Positions 1 through 8,750 of a stretch of DNA of 43,282 bases are shown here, one piece after another. Made by a program: the position numbers and the translations under genes. Source of the DNA: Desulfobacca sp. (GTDB lineage: Bacteria > Desulfobacterota > Desulfobaccia > Desulfobaccales > Desulfobaccaceae); the NCBI GenBank assembly GCA_028695935.1, contig JAQVHY010000010.1, forward strand, positions 1 through 43,282. Reading direction: 5' to 3'. The first letter of the stretch is position 1. Each line of letters starts with the position of its first letter. Below the pieces are notes generated by a model, which saw only the letters and a list, made by a program, of their open reading frames with translations, ran no database searches and was not told where the DNA came from.

Positions 1-1
1 C

Positions 2-1605
2 AAATCCCTGGGCGTCCCCGTAGTCCCCACGGTGGCCAATCGATGCGAGGGTCTGGAGGTATTGCAAGAGGCTATCTCGGCAGCCGCGAAGTGCCGGGCC
101 AGCCCTTAAAAATAGATTATGGGCCCGAGGTGGAAAACGCCCTGGGCCAATTGACCGAGGATATTCAGCTGGTTAAAGACGCGGCGATAAATACTCCCAG
201 TCGCTGGTTGGCCCTCAAACTCTTGGAAAATAACTCTCAAGTGAAAGATTGGCTCCAGGCCTGGCCCCAGGGAGCAGAGATCTTGCATAAAGCCGAGATC
301 CTGGCCGCCAATATCGGCAAAATCATCGCAGACGATCTAGAGACTTATCTGATTGAGAGACGTTATGGTTTCATCAGCGGCCTGGTGAAAGAATGTCTGG
401 CTCAACCCCTGGGGCTGGCAGAGAGAATTTCGCTCTCGGATAAAATTGACAAAATTGTCCTCAACCGTTGGCTGGGCATCCCGCTCTTTTTATTGTTCAT
501 GTGGCTGACCTTCAAACTGGTCTTTGATCTGGGCAGTCCGATAGCCGATTATATTGATGGGGGCTTTGGCTGGCTGGCCGAGGCCACCAAAACCGGACTC
601 GGCGAGAACTGGTTGGCTTCGCTTTTAGGTGACGGCATCATCGCCGGCGTCGGTTCAGTGCTGGTCTTTTTGCCCAATATTTTAATCCTGTTCTTAATGA
701 TCGGCATCCTCGAAGACAGCGGCTATATGGCCCGGGCCGCTTTTGTGATGGATAGGTTTATGCATAGCCTGGGACTGCACGGCAAATCTTTTATTCCCAT
801 GATCCTGGGTTTGGGCTGCAATATTCCAGGAATTATGGCTTGCCGGACCCTTGAATCTCGAAAAGACCGATTGTTGACCATATTGATTAACCCGTTTATG
901 TCCTGTTCGGCCCGCCTGCCGATTTATGTCTTGTTTGCCGGGGCCTTTTTTGCCCACCACGCCGGGGCGGTGATCTTTATCTTGTATGTGCTCGGCATCA
1001 TAGTAGCCGTGTTGACTGCGTTGCTTTTTAAAACCCTATTCTTTAAGGGGCAAGTGGCACCGCTGATTATGGAGCTGCCGCCGTACCGGATGCCGACGGT
1101 TAAATCCGTATTGCTGCATATGTGGCAGCGGGCCAGTATGTTTGTTAAAAAGGCCGGAACCATTATTCTGGCCGGGGTAATCCTGATCTGGCTGTTGTCT
1201 TCGCTGCCGGTAGGAGTGGAGTATGCCAGTGAGCAGAGCTGGATCGGCCAGTTAGGCAAAGTCTTTGCCCCGATCTTTGCCCCCGCCGGCTTTGGCTTCT
1301 GGCAAGCCGCGGTGGCGCTAATCTTCGGCCTCGTCGCCAAGGAAGTGGTAGTCGGCACCCTGGGCACCCTGTATGGCATGGAAGAAGAAGGCTTAGGTAA
1401 AGTGTTGCCCCAATATTTTACCGGGCTTTCCGCCTTCTCCTTTATGGTGATGTCGCTGCTTTACATTCCTTGCATTGCCACTATTGGGGTCATTAAAGCC
1501 GAGACCAATTCTTGGAAATGGACCGGTGTGGCCGTAGGCTGGAGTCTGTTGGTAGGCTGGGCCAGCGCGGTAGTAATCTATCAACTGGGGCAACTATTAA
1601 CTTGA
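2..1605 (+). CDS. feoB: Ferrous iron transport protein B, 3' part, frame-broken
   Basis: FeoB is the inner-membrane GTP-gated Fe(II) importer. The window opens inside its G domain: bases 2-106 read in frame as a typical end of the FeoB G protein, including [20 protein letters not shown], then hit TAA at 107. The family sequence resumes one base back as [17 protein letters not shown] and runs to 1605. The downstream part holds the helical linker and the Gate/core membrane domains, with [16 protein letters not shown] matching the conserved FeoB core motif, several hydrophobic spans and a [14 protein letters not shown] segment. An ATG at 43 is open in the second frame but lies inside the G domain and is not a real start. 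Adding one C to the CCC at 104-106 restores a continuous reading frame, so this is either a sequencing indel or a recent frameshift. The 5' end lies outside the window, so feoA cannot be assessed. It converges on a tRNA gene. Confidence 0.93.
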   Translation, partial: IPGRPRSPHGGQSMRGSGGIARGYLGSREVPGQPLKIDYGPEVENALGQLTEDIQLVKDAAINTPSRWLALKLLENNSQVKDWLQAWPQGAEILHKAEILAANIGKIIADDLETYLIERRYGFISGLVKECLAQPLGLAERISLSDKIDKIVLNRWLGIPLFLLFMWLTFKLVFDLGSPIADYIDGGFGWLAEATKTGLGENWLASLLGDGIIAGVGSVLVFLPNILILFLMIGILEDSGYMARAAFVMDRFMHSLGLHGKSFIPMILGLGCNIPGIMACRTLESRKDRLLTILINPFMSCSARLPIYVLFAGAFFAHHAGAVIFILYVLGIIVAVLTALLFKTLFFKGQVAPLIMELPPYRMPTVKSVLLHMWQRASMFVKKAGTIILAGVILIWLLSSLPVGVEYASEQSWIGQLGKVFAPIFAPAGFGFWQAAVALIFGLVAKEVVVGTLGTLYGMEEEGLGKVLPQYFTGLSAFSFMVMSLLYIPCIATIGVIKAETNSWKWTGVAVGWSLLVGWASAVVIYQLGQLLT

Positions 1606-1708
1606 TTACTTAAGCTCATGATTTCCTTCAGGGTTTGGCAGAAAAGCCTCACCTTCAGGGGAAGACTTTAATAAGCTGGCGGTATTATTCAAAACTGCCG
1701 CAAACCGG

Positions 1709-1806
1709 TGGTCTTTGGAAACGTAGCCCTTCCTTTGCAGGATTTTTCGTGAAACCTATGAATCCCGGGATGTTTACATCATCCCAGGCTACGTCTCCAA
1801 AGACCA
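1709..1806. repeat. Long inverted repeat between feoB and tRNA-Ala
   Basis: Arms at 1709-1728 and 1787-1806 are 20 bases each and complementary except for one position, which would still pair as G-U in one RNA orientation. The 58-base spacer contains a smaller hairpin (GGGATG with CATCCC). There is no T-run directly after either arm. It lies between two convergent genes and could be a bidirectional terminator or a REP/MITE-like element; the sequence does not decide which. Confidence 0.75.
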
Positions 1807-1911
1807 TGTTTACCTATCCCCGCCCGTTTCCTATACCCGTGCCGCTCAACGCGATGGCAGCGCTGAATACCTTGGGTAATGGTCCCCAAATAGACGCGCA
1901 TCATATAGAAA

Positions 1912-1944
1912 GCAAAAAGGCTCCTAACCTTTCGATTAGCAACC
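1912..1944 (-). terminator. Intrinsic terminator of tRNA-Ala
   Basis: Read on the minus strand this forms a 10-pair stem with one G-G mismatch, closed by a GAAA tetraloop, followed at once by TTTTT. It begins about 20 bases after the tRNA 3' end. Stem, stable loop and U-tract together are a textbook Rho-independent terminator. Confidence 0.8.
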
Positions 1945-1966
1945 CTTTGTAATTTAAACTTTTCTC

Positions 1967-2042
<76 letters not shown>

Positions 2043-2051
2043 ACGACTGGC

Positions 2052-2080
2052 TTGACATTTTTTTTTGTAACAGATATAAA
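2052..2080 (+). promoter_or_regulatory. Sigma-70-type promoter facing the envelope cluster
   Basis: On the plus strand TTGACA (2052-2057) and TATAAA (2075-2080) are 17 bp apart, close to the full consensus. Transcription would start near 2087 and run toward the lipoprotein gene at 2401, leaving a leader of about 310 nt. The element interleaves with the tRNA promoter on the other strand, so the two cannot be occupied together. Confidence 0.55.
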
Positions 2081-2092
2081 TGCCTCTGTCAA
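2064..2092 (-). promoter_or_regulatory. Sigma-70-type promoter of tRNA-Ala
   Basis: On the minus strand a perfect -35 TTGACA (complement of 2087-2092) and a -10-like TACAAA (complement of 2064-2069) are separated by 17 bp. Predicted transcription starts near 2057, about 15 nt before the mature tRNA 5' end at 2042. It overlaps a second promoter facing the other way. Confidence 0.6.
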
Positions 2093-2400
2093 GGGTGTCG
2101 ATTAGTTGTCTTGCACTTTTGGTCAGCGCAAGGCCAAGTGAAACAATCGGGGGGATATTAGTTAAATAGTAAATCTTCCCAAAGAGCGATGAGAGACGCC
2201 AGGGACTTTTGACCAACATGATTATTATTTACGGCTAATTAAGTGCATTGATCAGCATGCTCCAATTTCTGGGTCTACGGACTTAAAAAAAGAGTTGGAG
2301 AGCTTCCCCCCAGGATATTTCCGTTTATCATGATTAGTATTGACACTGGCAAAAAACCGGTGTTTGTCCTTTAACTATGACCGGAATGAGCAGTTAGATT

Positions 2401-3237
2401 ATGTCGTGCCTATTTTCCCGGAAAAAACTGCTTTTATTGACCCTAACTCTGGTCTGGCTTTCGGCTTGCACTTCCTGGAGCAATCGGCAATACGTGGAAC
2501 GATTGTCCGAATACCGGCATATCAAGCGGGTAGCAGTTTTCTTCCAACGTTGGCCGGTCTATCTGCAGTTGCAAGGAGAAGGCTGTCTCGGCCAGAATTT
2601 CATTGATGATAAAACGATTTTTATTGGTCCCTGGGAGCCTGCCGAGCCCATAAATCCTAGGGCCGTGGATATCAGTAATATCGATGACACGGTGATGGGC
2701 AAATTAATCGTGCGGGAATTGGAGAATAAAGGTTATCAACCGGTTTTGGCCGATTTTATTACTCTGGGCGCTAAGGCTATGAATGTGGCCGGCATCATGG
2801 CAGCCTATCGGGTGGCAGATCCGGCGGTGGACGCCTGTTTATTCTGTTTTTATTCGCCCACCTTATTTTTTGCCGATGCCCAAGCTACTCCTAAAGATCA
2901 CGGACAGCGCTCTTATAGCTTGGGAGAAATCGTTAATGTTCTCAACCCGGGAGGTAGCTCGGTCATCTGGGCCGGCCCCCGGGCGGCCTGGGCCCCCGAA
3001 AACTCAATCTCCCATGCCTTTATATATTTTTCTATGAGCTTATTTGTAGTCCAGGACTGGCGGCCCTTATGGAAGGTGGCGGACTCCCAAGTTGGCGGTA
3101 GAATCAGGTTGGGCTTGCCCCAGTGCCCTCCGGCTCCGACGGAAAAAAATTACCGGGTGACTGCCGCCCTCATTGAGCGCTTAATGTGTCAAAATTTATC
3201 CTGTCGGTTGCAGCATATGATCCCTGACGCCTTTTGA
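2401..3237 (+). CDS. Predicted outer-membrane lipoprotein, envelope cluster
   Basis: This 278-residue protein begins with a lipoprotein signal: basic residues RKK, a leucine-rich core, then lipobox LSAC with the acylated Cys at residue 23. The +2 residue is Thr rather than Asp, which favours the outer membrane. I do not recognise the mature part as a named family. It looks globular, with no further membrane span and a few cysteines (for example ACLFCFYS near the middle and CQNLSC near the end). No strong ribosome binding site precedes the ATG, but it is the start that gives a proper signal peptide. It lies 131 bp before a Wza-like exporter gene and 2.3 kb before an outer-membrane barrel gene on the same strand. 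A role in polysaccharide export, for instance as a pilotin or accessory lipoprotein, is inferred from context only. Confidence 0.75.
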   Translation: MSCLFSRKKLLLLTLTLVWLSACTSWSNRQYVERLSEYRHIKRVAVFFQRWPVYLQLQGEGCLGQNFIDDKTIFIGPWEPAEPINPRAVDISNIDDTVMGKLIVRELENKGYQPVLADFITLGAKAMNVAGIMAAYRVADPAVDACLFCFYSPTLFFADAQATPKDHGQRSYSLGEIVNVLNPGGSSVIWAGPRAAWAPENSISHAFIYFSMSLFVVQDWRPLWKVADSQVGGRIRLGLPQCPPAPTEKNYRVTAALIERLMCQNLSCRLQHMIPDAF

Positions 3238-3290
3238 AAAGAAATAGCTTGGCCGAGGCGTTGCGGGGGGCCTGGTTGTTCGAAAAAAAC

Positions 3291-3319
3291 TTGTCCACGC
3301 AATTGTCGTATCACATAAT
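3291..3319 (+). promoter_or_regulatory. Possible promoter of the SLBB exporter gene
   Basis: TTGTCC (3291-3296) and CATAAT (3314-3319) are 17 bp apart, about 50 bp before the ATG at 3369, in an AT-rich stretch. The match is partial, so this is only a candidate. If real, the exporter has its own start site apart from the upstream lipoprotein. Confidence 0.35.
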
Positions 3320-3368
3320 AAAACCGCTTTTTTCCATAAAAATTATAATTATAAGGATCTAAAGGCTA

Positions 3369-5687
3369 ATGTTGTGTAAAAAACTGCTTAGCTCATTATT
3401 GATAATGCTGTTTGTGTTACCGTCGTCTCAGGTATGGAGTCAAACTGAAGCAGGTCTGCAAAGTCAAGCCAAATTTTATGTCCAGAACATTGCTCCTACG
3501 CAGGCAGTTTCAGGGCCAGGGTCAAGTAACGCCAGCCAGGGGCAAACTGGCCCAACCATGATGGCGCCGGCTCCGGGGCCCGTGACTCCAGGCGCACCAC
3601 CGGCCCAGGTAACTCCAGGAGGCCCCCAGGCCCCGGTAACTCCCGGGGGGCCACCAGCCCAGGTAACTCCAGGTGAGGTTCAGGCTCCAGAAGCTCCGGG
3701 GGCTGAGCAAGCCGAGGTAGCCGAAGAAGCAGTGGAAGAGGTATCTGAACTAGCCACTCGGGCCAGAACGCATGGGCTAGATCTGAGATTATTTGGATAT
3801 AATTTTTTCCGCCGCCCCCCATCTTCTTTTTTGCCGGTCCAGATGGTCCCGGTAGGTCCCGACTATGTAGTTGGTCCCGGAGATACAGTGCGCATTGTGG
3901 TCTGGGGCAATGTCCAAGGCGAATATCGGCTTACGGTGGATCGGGATGGCCAGATCTCGATTCCCCGAATCGGGGTAGTGCACGTCAGTGGGTTAACTTT
4001 CAAACAGTTACGCCAGGTTCTGGACCGGGAGTTTGAGCGCCAATATACCAACTTCCAGATGAACGTAACCCTGGATAATTTACGCACCATGCGGATCTAT
4101 GTGGTAGGGTGGGCTAGATCTCCGGGCAGCTATGAAATTTCCTCCCTTTCCACCCTGGTGAATGCCCTGTTTGCGTCCGGCGGACCCAGCGGCGCCGGGT
4201 CCATGCGCGACATTCAGGTACGCCGCGCAGGACGGGTAATTGTCCATTTTGACATGTATGACTTTCTGATTCGGGGAGACAAAACCAAGGATATCCGCCT
4301 GATGGCGGAGGATGTGATTTTTATTCCCCTGGCCGGGAAACGGGCCGGGATCGGGGGACCATTGAAGGCCCCGGCGATCTATGAACTCAGAGAGGAACAG
4401 ACCTTATCCGAGCTTATTAATCTGGCCGGAGGGTTGGCAGCCACCGCCTTCAAGAGTCGGGTCCAGATTCTGCGGGTCCAGGATCGGCGGGAAATGGTGT
4501 TGTTTGAGGATGACCTGGAAAAAGTCCTTAGCGGACGCGGCCCGGACCTACCCTTGATAGATGGTGATCTAGTCCGGATTTTTCCGGTGTCGGGCGTAGT
4601 CGCCAAAGTGGTGCGGATCGCCGGAGCGGTCTCCAATCCAGGGGAATTTGGACTGCGGGAGTCAATGCGGGTCAAAGATCTATTGCATTTCGCTGGCGGA
4701 CCGTTGTATATGGCCAACCTGGACCAGGCCGAGCTGACCCGGGTATACGTCACCCCCCAGGGGCCAGAAACCAGGCGCATCAATATCAATCTACGCAAAG
4801 CCCTGGCCGAAAACTCCCGAGAAAATATCCTGCTTAAACATGATGATTATCTCTTTGTCCGCACCGTGCCGGAGTGGGACCTGTATAAGTTGGTGGACCT
4901 CAATGGACAGGTAAAATTCCCTGGTCGGTATACCATTACGGTAGGGGAGACCTTGAGTTCGGTATTACGCCGGGCCGGAGGCTTCACTGACAAGGCCTAT
5001 CCTAAAGGCGCGTTTTTTACCCGACAAGCGGTTAAGGCTACCCAACAGGCCCATTTAAACAAGGCCATTGATCGCATTGAAGCCGAGATGCTGGCCATTG
5101 CCGCCGAGGCTGCTCAGACTGAGCTATCTGCAGACGAAGCCAAACGACAGGCCGAGTATGTCAGGCAGCAGCGACAATTATTGGCCAAACTTAGAGAAAT
5201 TCAGGCTTTGGGGCGCATCGTGGTCCGGCTCGATGACCCGGAGCGGATGCGCGGTACCCCCCAGGATCTTGAACTTCAGGAGGGCGATACCCTCTATATT
5301 CCCCAAATTCAACAGAGTGTCAATGTCTTAGGGGCCGTCTACAACCCCACCGCAGTGATTTATAATCCGCATCGCACCGTGAAGGAATATATTACCATGG
5401 CCGGGGGACCCACTGACATCGCCGATACCGGATCGGTTTACGTGATCAAGGTCAATGGCTCAGCGGTAAGTCGGCACGCGGTCAAGTGGTTCGGCAGCAG
5501 TTGGGATGGCACCGACTACACCTTCCATGTCGGCGGGCTGAAGTCCATGAGACTAGATCCAGGAGATTCTATAATAGTACCAGAAAAATTAGAACGAATT
5601 GCCTGGCTGCGCGAAATTAAAGATATTGCCAGTATCCTCGGTCAGGCAGCTTTGATAGCCGGGGTGGCGATAGCCGCATTAAAGTAA
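3369..5687 (+). CDS. Wza-like polysaccharide export protein with multiple SLBB domains
   Basis: This 772-residue secreted protein belongs to the outer-membrane polysaccharide export (OPX/Wza) family. A signal peptide (residues 1 to about 24) is followed by a proline-rich tract at 69-107 built from a nine-residue unit (PAQVTPGGP, QAPVTPGGP and variants) and then an acidic stretch. The Poly_export domain starts near 160 (DYVVGPGDTVRIVVWG). About five SLBB-type beta-grasp repeats follow near 240, 335, 415, 510 and 650, recognised by repeats such as VRIAGAVSNPGEFGL and VDLNGQVKFPGRY. A hydrophobic C-terminal helix ends the protein, in the place where Wza forms its membrane barrel. Wza is about 380 residues, so this is roughly double. 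It lacks the lipid-bearing Cys that Wza has after its signal; the preceding gene encodes a lipoprotein that might compensate. A ribosome binding site (AAAGG) lies close before the ATG. Confidence 0.9.
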   Translation: MLCKKLLSSLLIMLFVLPSSQVWSQTEAGLQSQAKFYVQNIAPTQAVSGPGSSNASQGQTGPTMMAPAPGPVTPGAPPAQVTPGGPQAPVTPGGPPAQVTPGEVQAPEAPGAEQAEVAEEAVEEVSELATRARTHGLDLRLFGYNFFRRPPSSFLPVQMVPVGPDYVVGPGDTVRIVVWGNVQGEYRLTVDRDGQISIPRIGVVHVSGLTFKQLRQVLDREFERQYTNFQMNVTLDNLRTMRIYVVGWARSPGSYEISSLSTLVNALFASGGPSGAGSMRDIQVRRAGRVIVHFDMYDFLIRGDKTKDIRLMAEDVIFIPLAGKRAGIGGPLKAPAIYELREEQTLSELINLAGGLAATAFKSRVQILRVQDRREMVLFEDDLEKVLSGRGPDLPLIDGDLVRIFPVSGVVAKVVRIAGAVSNPGEFGLRESMRVKDLLHFAGGPLYMANLDQAELTRVYVTPQGPETRRININLRKALAENSRENILLKHDDYLFVRTVPEWDLYKLVDLNGQVKFPGRYTITVGETLSSVLRRAGGFTDKAYPKGAFFTRQAVKATQQAHLNKAIDRIEAEMLAIAAEAAQTELSADEAKRQAEYVRQQRQLLAKLREIQALGRIVVRLDDPERMRGTPQDLELQEGDTLYIPQIQQSVNVLGAVYNPTAVIYNPHRTVKEYITMAGGPTDIADTGSVYVIKVNGSAVSRHAVKWFGSSWDGTDYTFHVGGLKSMRLDPGDSIIVPEKLERIAWLREIKDIASILGQAALIAGVAIAALK

Positions 5688-5695
5688 AAGAACTA

Positions 5696-6550
5696 ATGGT
5701 AAGGTTGTGTCAAGGGCTGATAGTTTTGGTGATTATCGCAAGCCTGTGCTTACCGGGATCACCAGCTTATGCCTTATCCGGGGACCGGATTCTGCAACTA
5801 ACCGTGCCGGTGATCGGTATCATCGGCACTTCGACGATCGCCTACTATCTCTGGAAGAACAGCCCGGCCCAGCGAGCCAAAGGCTATCCGGAGAACTTGG
5901 GGCCGGGAGAGTGGTATGTTGCAGCCTACAGCGGTTTGTCTTATCTGCCGGAAGCCGATTGGAAATTTTATCAATCCTTTTCTCCCTCTCTAAAAGGGCG
6001 CTCGGCTCAGAATGTCTGTTACGACCCAGCCGTGATCGGGGGGTTGAAATTCGGACATTTTTTTGACAGTCTCCCCTGGTTTGGATTTGAATTAGAGATG
6101 AATTTCTCTCGCCATGCCATCCCCAAACAAGAGGTGTCGATTTCCCCCTCTTCGGCCGGGGGGCCGAATAAACTGACCTTGCCAAACTATCGGATTTATA
6201 TCTGGGCCCTGCAATATAATCTGTTGGCTCGTTATGGCTTCCTCAAGGATAAAGAAGTTCCCTTTGGCCGTTTACAGCCCTATGTCGGCATCGGTCACGG
6301 CTTTGAGGTATTGTACGGCACCACCGACTCAGCCAAGAATTTTTCCCTCGCCGCGCAAGCCGGCCTGCGTTATATGCTGACTAAAAAAATTGCCATGTTT
6401 TGGGAATATAAATTCAGTCACCAATTTGAGGTAGAAATCGAGAAGGTAGCAATTACTCCGCAGGAAAAAGGAACAATTAGCGTCGATGTGCCTCATCACC
6501 GCATGGTTATCGGAATTTCCTACCATTTTAAAAATCTTTTTGGCAATTGA
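5696..6550 (+). CDS. Predicted outer-membrane beta-barrel protein
   Basis: The 284-residue protein starts 8 bp after the exporter gene, so the two are almost certainly co-transcribed. A signal peptide covers residues 1 to about 27 (ending SPAYALS). A second hydrophobic stretch (LTVPVIGIIGTSTIAYYLW) follows soon after, and then alternating aromatic and glycine-rich strands typical of small porin-like barrels, such as WYVAAYSGLSYLP, YVGIGHGFEVLYG and AGLRYMLTKKIAMFWEYKF. The end (MVIGISYHFKNLFGN) looks like a final beta-strand, though it does not finish on an aromatic residue. It resembles OmpW/OmpA-barrel proteins in general style; I cannot name a family. The likely role is an outer-membrane partner of the polysaccharide exporter, by context. 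Confidence 0.75.
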   Translation: MVRLCQGLIVLVIIASLCLPGSPAYALSGDRILQLTVPVIGIIGTSTIAYYLWKNSPAQRAKGYPENLGPGEWYVAAYSGLSYLPEADWKFYQSFSPSLKGRSAQNVCYDPAVIGGLKFGHFFDSLPWFGFELEMNFSRHAIPKQEVSISPSSAGGPNKLTLPNYRIYIWALQYNLLARYGFLKDKEVPFGRLQPYVGIGHGFEVLYGTTDSAKNFSLAAQAGLRYMLTKKIAMFWEYKFSHQFEVEIEKVAITPQEKGTISVDVPHHRMVIGISYHFKNLFGN

Positions 6551-6586
6551 AGAGGATTGCCGGCTTAATGCCAACCTCTATGTTTT
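6551..6586 (+). terminator. Possible terminator of the envelope cluster
   Basis: AGAGG...CCTCT arms, with inner TTG/CAA pairs and one bulged A, form an imperfect hairpin starting at the end of the barrel gene. It is followed by ATGTTTT. The U-tract is short, so the call is tentative. Confidence 0.4.
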
Positions 6587-6638
6587 ATCATCAGAGTAAA
6601 ACTTAAAATAGTCGCATAGCCCTGACAAAGGAATGAAT

Positions 6639-7757
6639 ATGGACATCGAGGGGGCCATTTTCAACAGCTTCGCGGATGAGTGGGGACCTAGTAAGGTCAT
6701 CCACCTTTATGAACCGTCGATTCCCTTACAGGCCATTGTCATAGTAGATAACATCGCTTTAGGACCGGCGATCGGCGGGGTGCGCCTGGCGGCCGAGGTG
6801 ACTACCGAGGAAGTCTTTCGCCTGGCGCGCACCATGACCTGGAAAAATGCGGCCGCGGGGCTGCCGCATGGTGGCGGCAAAGCCGGGATCCGGCTGGCAG
6901 TTGACAGTCCACCCGAGCTCAAAGAGCGGGCGATTCGGGCCTTTGCCAATGCCATCGCTGACCTGCGAGAGTATATCCCCGGTCCGGACATGGGCACTGA
7001 CGAAACCCATATGGCCTATATCTTTGATGAGATCGGTCGCAGCGTCGGGCGGCCCAAAGTTACCGGCGGTATCCCCCTGGATGAAATCGGCGTCACCGGC
7101 TATGGGCTGATGATCGCCGCTGAAGTCCTGGCATCCCATATCGGTTTGACCCTGGAAGGGGCTCGGATAGCGATCCAGGGATACGGCAACGTTGGCAAGG
7201 CCGTCGCCTTTTTTCTGGGGCAGAAGGGCGCGGTGCTGGTAGCCGCCAGTGATCGGGCGGGGGCTATTTATAATCCCCAGGGGATCGACATCAACCGCCT
7301 GACCACCATCAAAAAAGCCGGCGGCAAGGTGCTGGATTACCGGGAAGCCGAGATTATTCCTCCGGAAACCTTGTTCGCCCTTCCTTGTGAGCTCCTCATC
7401 CCGGCGGCCCGGCCCGATGTCATCACTACGGACAATATGGATCAGATCAAGGCTCCCTTAGTCCTGCAAGGGGCTAACCTGCCGGTTACCCCAGACGCGG
7501 AAAAATATCTTCACGACAAAGGCATTTGCACCATTCCTGATTTTATTGTCAATGCCGGAGGGGTAATCTGCTGTGCGGTAGAACACCATGGGGGGCCCGA
7601 AATCGAGGCTTTCCAAACCATCGCGACCAAGATTCGAGATAATATTCAGTCCCTCTGGCCCATGATCCAGGAACAAAAACTTTACCCCCGCGCCGCGGCG
7701 TTCCGGCTCGCGCAGATCCGGGTAAAGGAAGCCCAAACTTATCGGCGGAGATTCTGA
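6639..7757 (+). CDS. Glu/Leu/Phe/Val-type dehydrogenase
   Basis: This is an amino-acid dehydrogenase of about 372 residues that interconverts an amino acid and its 2-oxoacid with ammonia and NAD(P)H. The N-terminal catalytic domain has the dimerisation and substrate motif GLPHGGGKAGI with the substrate Lys, and PDMGTDETHMA with the catalytic Asp region. The C-terminal Rossmann fold has IQGYGNVGKAVA and an Asp at the end of the next strand (ASDRAG), compatible with NAD. Two in-frame ATG codons lie at 6633 and 6639. The AAGGA at 6628-6632 touches the first but is spaced 6 bases from the second, so I chose 6639. The length is short for glutamate dehydrogenase and close to leucine/phenylalanine dehydrogenases; substrate cannot be read from sequence. 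It stands alone, with a hairpin just after the stop. Confidence 0.9.
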   Translation: MDIEGAIFNSFADEWGPSKVIHLYEPSIPLQAIVIVDNIALGPAIGGVRLAAEVTTEEVFRLARTMTWKNAAAGLPHGGGKAGIRLAVDSPPELKERAIRAFANAIADLREYIPGPDMGTDETHMAYIFDEIGRSVGRPKVTGGIPLDEIGVTGYGLMIAAEVLASHIGLTLEGARIAIQGYGNVGKAVAFFLGQKGAVLVAASDRAGAIYNPQGIDINRLTTIKKAGGKVLDYREAEIIPPETLFALPCELLIPAARPDVITTDNMDQIKAPLVLQGANLPVTPDAEKYLHDKGICTIPDFIVNAGGVICCAVEHHGGPEIEAFQTIATKIRDNIQSLWPMIQEQKLYPRAAAFRLAQIRVKEAQTYRRRF

Positions 7758-7787
7758 TTCGGTTATTTTCTTGAAATATACAACAGA

Positions 7788-7831
7788 CCCCACCTTGCCC
7801 TCCTCGCGAAAGGAGTGAAGGCAAGGTGGGA
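7788..7831. terminator. Hairpin between convergent genes
   Basis: CCCACCTTGCC (7789-7799) and GGCAAGGTGGG (7820-7830) pair perfectly over 11 bp, and the interior contains a further CTCCT/AGGAG stem. No U-tract follows on either strand. The position between two convergent genes suggests a bidirectional terminator or a processed-end hairpin. Confidence 0.5.
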
Positions 7832-7895
7832 GGGGTAAGGTTACTCTACGTTATGGGAATAACATCCATTAAGAGGATACGTACACCCTATTTTT

Positions 7896-8750
7896 TTATT
7901 TGACCTTCCGCCGCCGATAAACCATTAACCGGATCATGCCCAGCCCTAACAGCAACAGAGCGCCCGGCAGGGGCACCACATTGGGATCATGAACAATATC
8001 ATTGCCACACTCCGCCGTACCCCACAGCAATTCAAAACCTGCAGTAAGCATGGACGGTTGACCCGGGAAAGCAACGGTTATCAGATAATCAGGGATGGCA
8101 TTCTTGGGGTTTAGAGTAACATCATTGACCACCCAGGTCAGGTTACCCACCCAGCCGGTGGGGGCCGCATTTGACAATAATGTTTCTACCGGCGAAGTTT
8201 CCCCTATCGGTGGAAATTGGGCCGGGCGATAAGCGCCACCGTATTGGAAACCACTACCTAAGGGGTTATTAATCGCAAACGTCGTAGTCCACATCCCAAC
8301 TTGCACTAACGGCGCCAAACCAGGGACCCCCAGCGCATAAGTCTGCATGTTGATGCCTAATTCAAAGGGGCTCGGGATGTTCCCAAAATGCGCCTTGGTA
8401 ATGGCATCGTAATTCGCAACTTGAGGGCCAGCATTGATGGCAATATCGGCAACGCCGAAGTTCGTGCTGCCCACTACCCAACCACCAGGCTTATTATTGG
8501 TCCAGATCTGGATGGTGAAAGGATTAAAGGCTATCGTTATCTGGTCGGTGGCAAATTCATTATTTGCCGCCAGCACGTCCTGAAACACTGAATCACCCGC
8601 GTAACCGCCCCCTACCGCCTTGCCTCCCGTCCACCTTTCTAACTCTGTATAAGGAGCCGGAGACAGGTCATCAATAGTATAGGCTAGGGCCACGGCGCTA
8701 GACCATAACACTAGGGTTAGAGACAAGGTTAAAGCCAAATTTTTTTTCAT
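7896..8750 (-). CDS. Secreted protein with PEP-CTERM-like (VPLP) sorting tail
   Basis: The 284-residue protein starts MKKNLALTLSLTLVLWSS, a clear signal peptide. The start at 8750 was chosen over one 36 bases upstream because it gives this signal and has GAGGG about 9 bases ahead. The C-terminus is NVVPLPGALLLLGLGMIRLM followed by a basic cluster. This is the tripartite PEP-CTERM layout (motif, membrane helix, basic tail) in its VPLP variant, recognised by exosortase in known systems. The middle is a glycine-, asparagine- and aromatic-rich domain that I cannot assign. Such proteins are usually surface or extracellular-matrix components, and the family is known to co-occur with polysaccharide loci, which fits the export cluster upstream. 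No exosortase gene is in the window. Confidence 0.8.
   Translation of the reverse strand: MKKNLALTLSLTLVLWSSAVALAYTIDDLSPAPYTELERWTGGKAVGGGYAGDSVFQDVLAANNEFATDQITIAFNPFTIQIWTNNKPGGWVVGSTNFGVADIAINAGPQVANYDAITKAHFGNIPSPFELGINMQTYALGVPGLAPLVQVGMWTTTFAINNPLGSGFQYGGAYRPAQFPPIGETSPVETLLSNAAPTGWVGNLTWVVNDVTLNPKNAIPDYLITVAFPGQPSMLTAGFELLWGTAECGNDIVHDPNVVPLPGALLLLGLGMIRLMVYRRRKVK

Noticed and set aside
80-115. Programmed -1 frameshift in feoB
   Set aside because: There is no slippery heptamer in the right phase, and the break falls in a linker where a short product would be useless; a lost C explains it better.
1635-1952. 105-codon open reading after feoB
   Set aside because: Low-complexity, no family resemblance, no ribosome binding site, and it runs across the inverted repeat and the tRNA terminator.
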